From Gemmatimonadota bacterium (lineage in GTDB: Bacteria; Gemmatimonadota; Gemmatimonadetes; Gemmatimonadales; Gemmatimonadaceae), in assembly GCA_021324775.1 (NCBI GenBank), contig JAJPIM010000001.1:1-64000 (forward strand): a DNA stretch of 64,000 nucleotides, written 5' to 3'. The position numbers were made by a program, and so were the translations under genes. The notes under the pieces were generated by a model that ran no database searches, was not told where the DNA came from, and saw only the letters and a list, made by a program, of their open reading frames with translations. Of this stretch, positions 1-9,570 are shown piece by piece (positions within the stretch are counted from its first letter, which is position 1; every line of letters begins with the position of its first letter).

Positions 1-84
1 CCGGCAGACCTCGGCGGCTTTCCCGCCCTCCGCCTCGCGTACCATCGCCAGGATCTGCTCATCGCTGAACCGGCTCTTCCGCAT
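1..84 (-). CDS. IS3-family transposase OrfA, N-terminal part
   Basis: Minus-strand ATG at 82-84 opens a frame that runs off the left edge; 28 codons are visible. The start MRKSRFSDEQILAMVREAE followed by G-rich residues matches the N-terminal helix-turn-helix of IS3-family OrfA proteins, which bind the element ends. OrfB should follow outside the window. The frame starts ~67 bp inside the IS end, as is usual for these elements. Confidence 0.8.
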   Translation of the reverse strand, partial: MRKSRFSDEQILAMVREAEGGKAAEVCR

Positions 85-151
85 CGGATCCTCCCGCCTC
101 AGGCAGGATCAGGACCCATAATTAGTGTTCCTCATCGCGGGGGGAAGGTCA
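1..151 (-). mobile_element. IS3-family element, one end (cut by window start)
   Basis: The minus strand reads from an apparent terminus TGACCTTCCCC (outer base near 151) through a short leader into an OrfA start at 84. Almost the same ~70 bp recur at 29155-29221, which marks both as ends of the same IS. The insertion lies in the 3' part of an Rhs tip, and the stop codon of that tip (149-151) is made by the first bases of the IS. The rest of the element lies left of the window, so intactness cannot be judged. Confidence 0.7.
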
Positions 152-1191
152 CGGCGCGCCATGGATACCGATGCTGAAGGCGTGGCTAAGTTCGTGCGCG
201 AGTATCTGTCCCGGCTGAGAATATGTCGTCCCCCCCGTGCATGTGCTGCCCATAAGCGATCGATAGCTGAGCCCGTTCCAATTATCAAGTAGCCACATCG
301 TACGTGTCGATGGGTCGTACTCCGGATAAGCATAGGAATACGACACGCTATACGTGTCCGGGGAGCCGACGAGGGCAGTGAAGGCCTGTTGGATATCAGC
401 AAAGGCCTCGCTGTGCGCATCCGGGGTGAATTTGGTCACGCAGTTGTCGCGACCATTGACGCGACCAAGCGTTATTGCCGAGTGCGTAGCGCCCTGCAAA
501 CCAGCCTTGAGCGAATTCACTTTCGCTGCGTCACCGTTGAAGCACACCGTGAGCCCGAACGGATCATCATAGTTGACCGGATCCCCTGCCGCAAACCCGT
601 ACGCATTGAGCCCCCCGGTCAGGCGAGCGGGTCTTCCTGTGTGAATTGACCGGTGGCTGGATCATAGACGCGCGCCCGCCGGTAGGCGGTCCCCACCTGG
701 TCTCGCTTTCCCTCCAGTACCGATCCCAACCAGCTCTCGGGCAATAGAGGTGGGAACATGGCATAACTCTGCCACCCGAGCTGTGTACCGAACCTGAACT
801 TGTGTGTCGTTGCCGCGTAAAGTGGCGAAACAAATGCGTTGTCCCATCGGCCAAGCGCGTTCCAGAGGGGCGTAATAGACACGATCGGCCACTGAACGTA
901 CGAGGACGGCTTCCCCAGTGAGTCCTGTGTATCGGCGTAGTTGAGCCGAGTGACACTCAATGGCTGGTCGACAGGTCCCGCACCGAATGTGAAAAGCGCC
1001 TGGCCGTAATAGGGATTGTAATCAGTTGCGTCCGTTCCGTCAGATCCCTTGGCCGGCAACTGGCCTGCACCGCATGTGCATCGGCCGTCGCGATCCGCAT
1101 GCGCGCCTTCGGAGCTGATTGTTGGTGCCATCAGCCCCTTGGCTTCCTTGTGATGCTCAACTCTTCGAACCGCGCGTCGATGAGTGGCCAC
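149..1191 (-). pseudogene. Rhs C-terminal fragment with metallopeptidase-like tip (frameshifted, IS-truncated)
   Basis: Recognisable Rhs sequence starts near 1130 and aligns in order with the end of the large Rhs protein at 4129-9570: a ...YY..ALF... stretch, WLGSVLEG, then YDPATGQFTQEDP. One base appears missing near 622: the first frame stops after QEDPLA, while the next frame continues as LTGGLNAYGF..DPVNYDDPFGL, the usual Rhs core end. The tip that follows holds HELSH, a zinc-peptidase HExxH motif. The IS3 end supplies the stop 8 residues later, so any later metal ligand is lost. No upstream Rhs repeats are present, so this is a displaced dead cassette. Confidence 0.8.
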
Positions 1192-1469
1192 GCCGTCTCA
1201 AGATCCACTAGATGGCTTTTCAACTCGGAGAATAGCCACACGTAGATTTTGCTGAGCAATGTGTGGGCTGCGTCGATCTGATCCGCTTGAGTGGGGTCAC
1301 AATCCAGAAGACCTCGCAGATAGCCGTCGATTTTCTGAGCTGCGAATACTATATCCGCAAAATCAACGGCGGACACCGCATTTGGCATTCCCGCCTTTTG
1401 CAGCCAACTGGAAAGTTGATTGGCGTATATGACGTGTTCACTGAGCGCTTTTGATTGGCCAGTATCCAC
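1131..1469 (-). CDS. Hypothetical protein, all-helical, possible immunity protein
   Basis: 112 aa, GTG start at 1469, no signal peptide or membrane segment. The sequence is predicted to be helical, with features such as VSAVDFADIVFAAQKIDGYL and LFSELKSHLVDLETAWPLID. It lies upstream of, and overlaps by ~60 bp, the open frame of the Rhs tip fragment. The family is not recognised by name. Its place between toxin fragments suggests an immunity or cargo gene of an Rhs cassette, but immunity genes normally follow their toxin, so it may belong to a lost upstream tip. Confidence 0.55.
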   Translation of the reverse strand: MDTGQSKALSEHVIYANQLSSWLQKAGMPNAVSAVDFADIVFAAQKIDGYLRGLLDCDPTQADQIDAAHTLLSKIYVWLFSELKSHLVDLETAWPLIDARFEELSITRKPRG

Positions 1470-1774
1470 AATAGGCTCGCCTTGTTTGATCGAGTTGCTT
1501 CATCAAGCTGGCTAACTGTACTCTACAGCCGCCGCGGCGAACGTGCCCGATAGGCGGCGGCTAATTTGAAACTCGTCCCGCGCGCTTAGGCCAGGAACGT
1601 TGGTGCCCCACAAACGCACATGCCTCGACCGGTAGATCGTATGCCAACGCCCTCGATTCATGAGGCCGCACCTACATCCATTGGCGCTGGGACGGCGAGA
1701 TTTTCATTGTGCCGAATTAACAGGGATTCCAGCTTCGTTTCGAAAGAATTCCCCATTTCTCGCCACATGATTGC
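1470..1774. other. Intergenic, no gene seen
   Basis: About 300 bases with no convincing frame. It has an imperfect GC-rich inverted sequence around 1530-1562 (GCCGCCGCGG / GGCGGCGGC). It is probably debris between the hypothetical gene and the recombinase fragment. Confidence 0.4.
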
Positions 1775-1957
1775 CGGCGGTCGTTTATTGGCGATTTGCT
1801 CGATGCGGGTGCGGACATGAGCACTGTGAAGGAACTGGCCGGGCATTCGAGTATCGAGACCACCGCCCGCTATGATCGCCGTGGCGAGCGGGCGAAACGA
1901 CATTGCTGCAGATCTGTTGCGGTTACCGAGTCGGTAGTGTTTAGTCGCAGGATCTGA
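1775..1957 (+). pseudogene. Tyrosine recombinase (phage-type integrase), C-terminal fragment
   Basis: The frame from 1775 reads [20 protein letters not shown] then [18 protein letters not shown]. This is the C-terminal catalytic end of a tyrosine recombinase: the RR of the HxLRR box, the H of LAGH and the nucleophilic Tyr of TARYDRRG are all present. Nothing upstream in frame belongs to the family, so only the last ~60 codons survive. It is a relic of an integron-like or site-specific integrase and marks past mobility next to the Rhs debris. Confidence 0.8.
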
Positions 1958-1998
1958 GAGAACGCCTTCTAGCAACTGCGTCCGGAGTTGCTTCGGCG

Positions 1999-2466
1999 CT
2001 ACGTTTCGGCGCTGACGCGCCTCTGTCCGTCCATGGAGAAGTAGGTGATGGCAGACCCGATCGGCAACCATGCCCCAGCCGGTAGCCCCACAAGCGCCCA
2101 CCTACCGTCAACGGACAACGACGCCGCAACTACCGCACACAAACCAGCCATCGCGATCACTCCGTAAATGCGTATGGAACCGAGCGCCAGACGTATGTGA
2201 ATCAGGCGTGAGATTCCCCTGAAAACAGACGCCGCCATGAACGCCACGCTACCATACAAAGCAGCGTTGAGGAACGGTGTCGCCAGAGAGTTCGCCAGAA
2301 TTGATGTCCCGTCAATAAGCCATGGCGGGCAAGTCCTGTGGACAGTCGCCCAAAACATATCGGCCAAGGCGTTCTGCGGATCACCGAAGGTCAGAAACGC
2401 CATCACGCCCCAGAAGATCGGCACCGCGAAGCCGACCAATGCACTGACAACGACTAATCGCTTCAT
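1999..2466 (-). CDS. Four-helix membrane protein, paralogue of 35894-36379
   Basis: 155 aa from the MKR start at 2464-2466, chosen because the paralogue 34 kb away aligns from the same residue. Shared features include MKRxVVVSA, WGV, ADMFW, TCPPWLI and LNAALYG. About four hydrophobic helices are visible (near residues 3-25, 60-85, 100-120, 125-145). Function is unknown. Both copies sit beside Rhs-tip debris, which suggests either membrane-embedded immunity proteins or passengers of the same cassettes. Confidence 0.65.
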   Translation of the reverse strand: MKRLVVVSALVGFAVPIFWGVMAFLTFGDPQNALADMFWATVHRTCPPWLIDGTSILANSLATPFLNAALYGSVAFMAASVFRGISRLIHIRLALGSIRIYGVIAMAGLCAVVAASLSVDGRWALVGLPAGAWLPIGSAITYFSMDGQRRVSAET

Positions 2467-2628
2467 CGATAACGACCCTGGAGAAGGCAAAGATCTTAGA
2501 TCCTACCTGCCGCCACGGACACGGACGAATACAGCCAGTCAGTTAGATCCCTACAAATGGGGTCGACAGAAATTGACGAATGGTGCAATATAGAAGAACT
2601 CCCAAATGAGCGCACTGTGAGCATGTGA

Positions 2629-3166
2629 GCACGCGCCCGGTGCGCACCCCCGCCGATCGGCCGAACGCGCGCTGGGCGATGGACTTTGTGCACGACTAAA
2701 CGGCGAGCGGCGCGACGTTCCGCGTGCTCACGGTGATCGATGTCTTCTCCCGCGAGTGTCTCGACCTTGTGGCGCGATCGCGCTTTCGCGGCGAGGATGT
2801 CGCGGCGGCACTCACCACGCTGCTCGTGCAGCGGGGGTGACCGGCGGTTCTACAATGCGATCAAGGAACCGACTTCACGTCGATGGCCGGGACGCCTGGG
2901 CATACTGGCAGCACATTCCGCTCGACTTGAGCCGGCGTGGTACCCCAGGCGACAATGCGGTGAACGAAGCCTTCAACGGCTCCCTCAGCCGGGAGTGTCT
3001 ATCGCAACATCACTTTTACTCGATCGAAGACGCGCAGCAGATCTTGGATGCCTGGCAGGCCGAGTACAACAACGAGCGGCCGCACACCAGCTTGCACGAC
3101 CTGGCGCTGGCTCACTTTCGAGCCCAAGCCAGCTTCACCCCAGAGCCAATCGCGCAGATTTCCTAA
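2629..3166 (+). pseudogene. IS3-family transposase OrfB (rve integrase core), degenerate
   Basis: The first frame reads RPNARWAMDFVHD, a stop, then FRVLTVIDVFSRECLDL and CDQGTDFTS. After a frame change it continues NAVNEAFNGSLSRECLSQ and YNNERPHTSLHDL. These are the DDE landmarks of IS3 OrfB: D of MDFVHD, D of DQGTDF, E of NEAFNG. At least two in-frame stops and one frameshift rule out a working transposase. The 5' third is missing. It lies between the membrane gene and the Rhs immunity gene, opposite to both. Confidence 0.85.
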
Positions 3167-3664
3167 CCGTCCTGCTGGTCCGAGATCGGGGTGTAGAGCC
3201 CGCCGCGCGGGGCTGCTGCGCACCCCGGCCCTCAACCCGGATCCGCCACCGCCAATAACGATTGCCACTGTCATCTGCCCCGCTGCCGGATCCCCCGCAG
3301 TGGGCTCACTGGAGGCGAGGGACTCTCACTCGATCACACAAGACGGAGAATCACTCGATCATTGACACCAACACCACTCATTCCCCTCGCACGCATCGCA
3401 TCATGGCCAGCTTCCACCCGCGACGCAACGTTTCGCGCCCCGGACAGGTATCGTGTTGGTCGGAGGATGGTGGTGCACTATACTGCCGCCGCGCCAGCAT
3501 TGGCGGTGCTCGACACGTCGATTCCCGGTATGACTACCACAATCCGTCGCCGTCGCTCCGAACAGAGCGATCACTCCTGTCAGCCGGGATCCATCCAGCC
3601 CGCGTTGTTCGGGCTGGCAGAGTCCGCGTGAATCAGGACCTCTAGTGTGCAACACATATCCGGA
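3167..3664. other. Intergenic, no gene seen
   Basis: About 500 bases between the OrfB relic and the putative immunity gene. Several frames are open on both strands but none shows protein-like composition or a recognised motif. It probably holds the right part of the decayed IS plus the 3' flank of the immunity gene. Confidence 0.4.
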
Positions 3665-4123
3665 TCAGCTATCGCTGGACGTTAATGACAATTCAATTGC
3701 TAACTGGTCGGATGGCGCAGCGGGCAGCTCGACCTGCGTTCTCGCCGTTTGAACTGCCGCATTTCTGGCGCGAGCATATGCAGCCCGCGCGTCCGGCCTC
3801 ACCATCCGACTCTCTTCAACGGCTTTCTTCCGCGTCAGAAAATCAGAATCGCCGCGAACGACTATTCCGACAACAGGATCCGTTTGATCGAGTGGTACTT
3901 TATAATCCATGAGAAATAAATCCTGATCACGGTCAAAATCCTGCTGAACACGGTCGCGAGTGATGCGAACGGTGCCGGAATCATCCGTCAACCCGATCAA
4001 GTCTCCGTAGTAGTAGGCGCCATGGCAGTACAGTTCAAGCGATACAAGAACATCGCGCAACGGAATGATGCTGTTGCTCTCCGTCTTGAGACGCACGACA
4101 ATCTCACGTGGCAATCGCGACAT
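3665..4123 (-). CDS. Putative immunity protein of the Rhs toxin
   Basis: 152 aa. The ATG at 4121-4123 is chosen because it lies 5 nt after the Rhs stop codon and starts the protein-like sequence MSRLPREIVVRLKTES. Upstream in-frame residues only overlap the Rhs tip. The protein is soluble, with no signal peptide. Notable stretches are LELYCHGAYYYGDLIGLTDD and VGIVVRGDSDFLTRKKAVEE. Position directly behind the toxin tip, same strand, is the standard place for a cognate immunity gene. Family not recognised; role inferred from context. Confidence 0.75.
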   Translation of the reverse strand: MSRLPREIVVRLKTESNSIIPLRDVLVSLELYCHGAYYYGDLIGLTDDSGTVRITRDRVQQDFDRDQDLFLMDYKVPLDQTDPVVGIVVRGDSDFLTRKKAVEESRMVRPDARAAYARARNAAVQTARTQVELPAAPSDQLAIELSLTSSDS

Positions 4124-4128
4124 GTGGA

Positions 4129-7100
4129 CTATGGATTGAGAGGCACAGGCGGTGATACACCGTGGATGGGTCTTGATGTAGCGGATTGAGCCGCGCCCGG
4201 CGCCACGGTACCATCGGGCGGTACTTGATTCTGCACGTTGCACGTTGGAAACTGACACATGTGCGTCGGGGTCTGCTTCAAGTGATAGCGTGCCTTTGCC
4301 TCCTTCGCTGACATCGTCGGCTCGTCCGTAGTATAGTGGATTTTGCGTGACTCACCAGCTTCGTTCACTGCTGGGATAGTGCCTCCGCTCTCCTCCACCT
4401 CCGCGGCTTCACTTGCCCCCATGTATCGCGTGCCTACAGCGGCCTCCTCATCTCCAGCTCCTAGCTCGTCCGCAGCATTTTCTCCGCCGGCAACCGCAAC
4501 ACTCGCTACAAGGGGCACCGCCGCCTCAAACATTGACTTTACGGTTCTCTCAAGATCACGAAGCTGTGCTGCGTCATTCTGTGCCTTCACCCTCGCTATC
4601 GATACCACAATTGATCCAACCTCGCAGCACGGATCCAGCCCGAACGGATCATCGTAGTTGACCGGATCCCCACCCCCAAAGCCGTAAAGGTTAACCCCGC
4701 CGGCAAGCCGGATAGGGTCTTCTTGTGTAAACGTCTGTGTTTGCGGGTCGAAGTACCGATTCCGCTTATACAGTTGATTCGATAGATCCCGGTGGCTGTC
4801 GACCAAACTGCCAACCCAAGTCACAGCGTTGCTTGAAGTTAGGCCTTGATCCTCAAACCACGCTCCATAGTAAAACGCGGGCCATGCGATTTGCACACAC
4901 GTACTGTCGTTCGACAGGGGGAGGATTCCATAATTCGTGCATAGGTATTCTGAGCCGGAACCGTATGTCCCGTTAAGAAAGGCACCTGCGTCGTAACCAT
5001 TCCGCAGGTTCGTGAATGGAATGATCGGGATCGGATTCGGCCAGAGAGTTGAATACCCCATCCGAATGATCTCCAACGGCGCGTCTAGGCCCAGTCCGTG
5101 TGTGTAACCTACGCGGCCAAAGAGCGCATTTGAATAATGCGAGTAGTATGTCGCGACCCCCCCCGTATCCCGTTCCAGACGTGCCGTTGATACCGAATCA
5201 TCCCCCGGCATGCGCATTTCGTAGAGGACTTGATCGCCGTCGTAGGCCGTCCGCTGAATTATCCCAAAGCAGCCGTTCGCCTTTTCCGGCAGCCCGTTGG
5301 CATTGCATGGTGTCGCATCGTCCCGCGACCGCATCATTACACGCCGCCCGAGTGCATCGTAGAAATATTCTTCGAACCGCGATGCAGTCGAGAGCGGAAG
5401 CGGATCAGCTTCACAGTCGTGGTTGGCACTGTTAAGGGTGCAACTCCGGCGATCCAGCACACGGAGGCGTTCGGCTGCGTCGTAGTACTCGTAGTTGAGT
5501 TCAAACGTATTTCCATTCAACAGCTCCCCGTCACGCCGGTTGCCAGAGGAATCATATTGATACCTCTCCAAGTAAGTGCCAGTGGGGAGCCCGCTGTGGT
5601 TCAACTCGGCCTGTTCAAGCCGTCCAGTGCCAGCACTGTAGGTCTTGAAGACATTGTTCAACGCGCTGTCCTCGGTAACCGAGGTACCGTTGGCTATTGT
5701 CGGCCAAGACGCCAACTCGTTACCGAGTGCGTCTGTTATGTATGCCTCCTCGTCCATCGTAAATGGATAGCTCGATGGCGGGTCAATAATTGTATGAGCC
5801 ATCGCACCGAGCGCTGAGTAATGCGTGAGGGAGGTGTCCTGCATGCCCGAAGCTGTCTCCAGAGCCTCAATCTGCCGGGCAGCACCGTCGTAGTAGAATT
5901 GCTGGCTATGAATCGTCCGCGATGGCCATCCGTCAGTAGTCCCTACATCCCCTGTAGAATCGACACGCGTAACTATCCGCTCATCAAGGTCGTAGGTTGC
6001 TGTCTCGGCGGTTCCCACGTTCTCCACGCGGGCAAGGTTACCATCTCGATCATATTGGTGATCGAAGAAATTGCCGAACACGTCAGTAGCGTTCTGCAGC
6101 TGATTGAGATTGTTGTACGAGTATTGTTGTTGTGTGTAAAGCACTCCTCCAGAGTACGGGGCAATCGTCGCCGGGTGCGTCATGACAGTACGGCGGTTAT
6201 CTAAGTCGTATGTATATTCAATGCCGTAAACATGATTCGTGAAATCGCCGGCCACGGCATATGTCCGGATTCGTAGCGTGTCGGCCGCGATAGTCCCGTT
6301 CGGGTTGTAGGCCCGCACAATTCGGGCATCTCTGTTGTTAGCCATAACCATATCCCCTACCTCATCGTACGCCAAGCTGGCCGTGTCTGCCGGAATGCAG
6401 TATTCCACTGAACTGCAGTTGCTATAGAGGGGATATGTCCATGTGAATGAAAAACTGGTATCTGGAAAGACTGTCGAGTCGTACGTAACGCCGGGTACTA
6501 TTGTGCGGATCACTCGATTCAAGCTGTCGTAGGCCGTCGCGATGACGTTGTTTCGACGGGTCGTATGGCTGACAACATTGCCGGCAGCATCCCGGGTGTA
6601 GTGGTCAGCGAAGCCATCCGGCGCCGTCTCCTGCTGGATGCGACCGGCTGCATCATAAACGCGTGCGATTGCCATTTGACCGATCGCATTGAGATCTGGC
6701 GAGGCCGAACGCCTTATAGTGTCCGGCAGCACCAAGCCGACCGAACTGTACACCGTCGCGACACTCAACGTCTCCGCTGGCGCGTACGTTGGCGTAGGCT
6801 GGGCGGGAATTGTAGTGTGCGGAAAGAACAGCGAGCTATCCCGGGGACCGTAGCTCCTGGTGAGCACAACGCGATCGAGGAGGTCATACGCCGATGAATC
6901 AACGCGCCAATACTTGGGCGTCGGCAGAGCGGAATCCAGTTGCGTTTGTGTTCTGATGCGATGACCGACCGCATCGACGATGTATTCAGTTAGGTAGCCT
7001 TTCGGCGTGGTTGCGATCGAGTCGTCGACTCTCAAGGAGTCGTAGGCGAGCTTTGCCGATGCGCCGGCAGTGTGCTGCAAGGGCGAGGCGACGCCGACCA

Positions 7101-9570
7101 GCAAATTGGCCGCTCTGGTACCCGCAGCCCCATATGTGAACCACACCTTGAAAGACGTATCCCCTTCCAGTTCCTGCCATTGCCGGTTACCGAATGTGGG
7201 GTCGTATGCGAAACTCACGCTATCGGCGTCGGCACGAGCGATATTCGTAACGAAGTCCCACTTCTGATCGAAAGCGTATCGGGTCGTTTCGTATACGCCG
7301 CTCAGCACATGAGAGGAATCCGTCTCACTGGCTAAGTTACCGCGAGAATCATAGGTGGCGCCCAGGACCCGCTGGTTGGCCGTCTTCATGCGCGTGACCA
7401 GCGCAGGGAATGCCGCATTGGCTTTGGTCAGGAGAGTTTCGTTGCCGATTGCATCGCGTACCCGAATCGGCGACCCGTATTGGTCGAGCCAGATCCGGGT
7501 GATGGTCGTATCGAACCGGGGGCCGTTGATGATACTGTACGCCGAATCCGGCGTCAGGGCGATGTGATACCCGACCGATTGCTGCGCCGTGAAGAGCGTC
7601 GTGAGGTTCAACGCCCCAGCTCCATTCAAGCCGGCTGTATCGACCGCGACCTGCTTCACTTTGAGCGCGGTATCGTAGTGAATGGTGGTCCACATTCCCC
7701 GCCGGTCCTGGATCGCTGAAATCAGGCTGGCCTGGTTACTGGCGCCCGAGTATGCGATCGATTCATGCGTGCCGTTCGGATAGACCACCTTCACGACTTG
7801 GTTGTTGCCATCCCGGTATAGGCTGTCCATACGGACGCCGCTCGCCCCTGGCGACCACACGGCATCGAGGTACCCACTCGTGGAGTTGTACTTGAACTGG
7901 TAGGTGATGCCGCCGGCCACATTACTGGGGACCGTAATGTGATCCACATCGATTGATGTCGACGTCGTCGTCCGATAGACAAACGTCGTGATGTACCCGA
8001 GGCGGTCGATGGTTTGGATATGGCGCCCCAAGGAATCGAAAACGACCTGCACGCGGTGCGGCGCGAGGCGCGTATAATGCTTGGTCGTCGTGTTGTAGGT
8101 GATCGTGTCAACGCGGTCCAATTGCTGTGTCGTCCAGAAGTCGGTGTGGCCGGACACGGGCTGGTAGTAGCGGATGTCCCCGCCTCCGGTGGTCCAGAGC
8201 AAGGACCCAGTCGGCGGCGTTCCATAAAACTGCAGGTGCTCGAGTCCCGCGACCGCCCAACCACGGCCGGCGTTCGAAAAGCGGTTGTTCTGGAACGCCG
8301 TGAACCCTGTCGTCGAATCCGTGGTCGTGGTCCCGGTGTGCCCATAGGTCGTCGCGACCACGACATATGTCACCTCACTACTGCCGCCGGACAGTTGATC
8401 TTCCCCCAGGACGGTGCGTTCCGTGACGCCGTGGGCGAAGGCGCTAGCTGGTAGGTTCACGTGGTCGACCGTCACTCCGCCGCTGTGCAGCTTCACCACC
8501 ACAGAATCGATTGTGCCCACAGACGTGTCCGCCGTAACCAACGCGGTGGACAGGATATACGGGTGCGCTCCCTGGCTCTCATAGATCAGCGCCGGAGTCC
8601 GAACTTTGTTATAGGTACGCACGGATGGCAGTTCGTGGACGAACCGCAGGTCGCCACACGTGACGGCGAGCCCGGGCCGGACTGCCACATCGAGGCAGTG
8701 CCCGGGATCGCGTAGGCTATTCGGGTTGTACGCAAGAACCGCAACCCCGTGAGCCGACTTCGTTTGTACCGTCACATCGGTCCACCCGCTGTCGGCAACC
8801 GTGGTCGGCGCGTTGGTCCGATGAGCATTGACTTGGATGGTGCCAGTAGCGTTGACGGCGGTACCCATGGTATAGGAGACCGATACCGCCTGTGTGCTTC
8901 CGCTGGCGAGGATCGCGCTCGCCGGGGACGCCGCGCCACACGTTGCCAGGCCGGTTCCCCGACAGGCCGCCACCACGGTGAATGTATCGGTGGCATTGCC
9001 CGTATTCGTAACCGTAAAGCTTGCAGAGCCGCTGGAGGCTGCCAGCGCATTAATGTGGCCCACCGCGGCGATCACGCTGATTCCATAGAGAGGAGGTGGC
9101 TTAAACGTGTACGTCGCCTTGGTTGTGTCGTAATACGTTTCGCCGCCGACGGCGTCTACTCTGAGCGAGTCAGTGCCGGCATTCAGCAGCAGCTGCTGCG
9201 TCGCTCGTATGTGCTTTGAGCAGCCAGGTGTTGAATCTGCCGTCACGAACGCGAACTGCGTTGAAACGTCCGCACCGTTAAATGCCACCTCGCCGACTCC
9301 GACGAGTATTGTATCACAAACGTCGATGGTGAACGATTGAAGCGACGAGGTGACCGCGCCAGAACTAGGTGTGATCGTTACTACCGGCGGATATCCGCAC
9401 GGACTACAGATCGGTGGCGGTGCTTGAGCTTCGACGCGGTGCCACCCTGTCAAAAGCGTCACGAGCAGGAGCATTACTGGCGCGACTAGACATATGCTGC
9501 TAGATCCGCGAGGGCCTGATTGCTCGCCCCACCGTACTGGGCGGACACACGGGACAAGAGCTTTGCGCAC
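4129..9570 (-). CDS. Rhs/YD-repeat polymorphic toxin, full length
   Basis: 1813 aa. The GTG start at 9568-9570 is supported by GGAGG 5 nt upstream. There is a signal peptide or membrane anchor at residues ~25-50 (VMLLLVTLLTGW..VEAQA). An Ig/CARDB-like N-terminal region (to ~300) is followed by a long array of YD repeats (e.g. YDSRGNLASETD, YDLDNRRTVM, YDAAGRIQQE). The conserved core end is TQEDPIRLAGGVNLYGFGGG then DPVNYDDPFGL at ~1600-1635. Residues after that are the variable toxin tip: a hydrophobic stretch, then GTRYMGASEAAEVEESG, RKIHYTTDEP and PTHMCQFPTCNV. The RYMG..EA..A...G..P and HYTTD pattern recalls ADP-ribosyltransferase-like tips, but this is tentative. Rhs proteins form shells that deliver the tip to competitors. 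Confidence 0.92.
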   Translation of the reverse strand: MRKALVPCVRPVRWGEQSGPRGSSSICLVAPVMLLLVTLLTGWHRVEAQAPPPICSPCGYPPVVTITPSSGAVTSSLQSFTIDVCDTILVGVGEVAFNGADVSTQFAFVTADSTPGCSKHIRATQQLLLNAGTDSLRVDAVGGETYYDTTKATYTFKPPPLYGISVIAAVGHINALAASSGSASFTVTNTGNATDTFTVVAACRGTGLATCGAASPASAILASGSTQAVSVSYTMGTAVNATGTIQVNAHRTNAPTTVADSGWTDVTVQTKSAHGVAVLAYNPNSLRDPGHCLDVAVRPGLAVTCGDLRFVHELPSVRTYNKVRTPALIYESQGAHPYILSTALVTADTSVGTIDSVVVKLHSGGVTVDHVNLPASAFAHGVTERTVLGEDQLSGGSSEVTYVVVATTYGHTGTTTTDSTTGFTAFQNNRFSNAGRGWAVAGLEHLQFYGTPPTGSLLWTTGGGDIRYYQPVSGHTDFWTTQQLDRVDTITYNTTTKHYTRLAPHRVQVVFDSLGRHIQTIDRLGYITTFVYRTTTSTSIDVDHITVPSNVAGGITYQFKYNSTSGYLDAVWSPGASGVRMDSLYRDGNNQVVKVVYPNGTHESIAYSGASNQASLISAIQDRRGMWTTIHYDTALKVKQVAVDTAGLNGAGALNLTTLFTAQQSVGYHIALTPDSAYSIINGPRFDTTITRIWLDQYGSPIRVRDAIGNETLLTKANAAFPALVTRMKTANQRVLGATYDSRGNLASETDSSHVLSGVYETTRYAFDQKWDFVTNIARADADSVSFAYDPTFGNRQWQELEGDTSFKVWFTYGAAGTRAANLLVGVASPLQHTAGASAKLAYDSLRVDDSIATTPKGYLTEYIVDAVGHRIRTQTQLDSALPTPKYWRVDSSAYDLLDRVVLTRSYGPRDSSLFFPHTTIPAQPTPTYAPAETLSVATVYSSVGLVLPDTIRRSASPDLNAIGQMAIARVYDAAGRIQQETAPDGFADHYTRDAAGNVVSHTTRRNNVIATAYDSLNRVIRTIVPGVTYDSTVFPDTSFSFTWTYPLYSNCSSVEYCIPADTASLAYDEVGDMVMANNRDARIVRAYNPNGTIAADTLRIRTYAVAGDFTNHVYGIEYTYDLDNRRTVMTHPATIAPYSGGVLYTQQQYSYNNLNQLQNATDVFGNFFDHQYDRDGNLARVENVGTAETATYDLDERIVTRVDSTGDVGTTDGWPSRTIHSQQFYYDGAARQIEALETASGMQDTSLTHYSALGAMAHTIIDPPSSYPFTMDEEAYITDALGNELASWPTIANGTSVTEDSALNNVFKTYSAGTGRLEQAELNHSGLPTGTYLERYQYDSSGNRRDGELLNGNTFELNYEYYDAAERLRVLDRRSCTLNSANHDCEADPLPLSTASRFEEYFYDALGRRVMMRSRDDATPCNANGLPEKANGCFGIIQRTAYDGDQVLYEMRMPGDDSVSTARLERDTGGVATYYSHYSNALFGRVGYTHGLGLDAPLEIIRMGYSTLWPNPIPIIPFTNLRNGYDAGAFLNGTYGSGSEYLCTNYGILPLSNDSTCVQIAWPAFYYGAWFEDQGLTSSNAVTWVGSLVDSHRDLSNQLYKRNRYFDPQTQTFTQEDPIRLAGGVNLYGFGGGDPVNYDDPFGLDPCCEVGSIVVSIARVKAQNDAAQLRDLERTVKSMFEAAVPLVASVAVAGGENAADELGAGDEEAAVGTRYMGASEAAEVEESGGTIPAVNEAGESRKIHYTTDEPTMSAKEAKARYHLKQTPTHMCQFPTCNVQNQVPPDGTVAPGAAQSATSRPIHGVSPPVPLNP

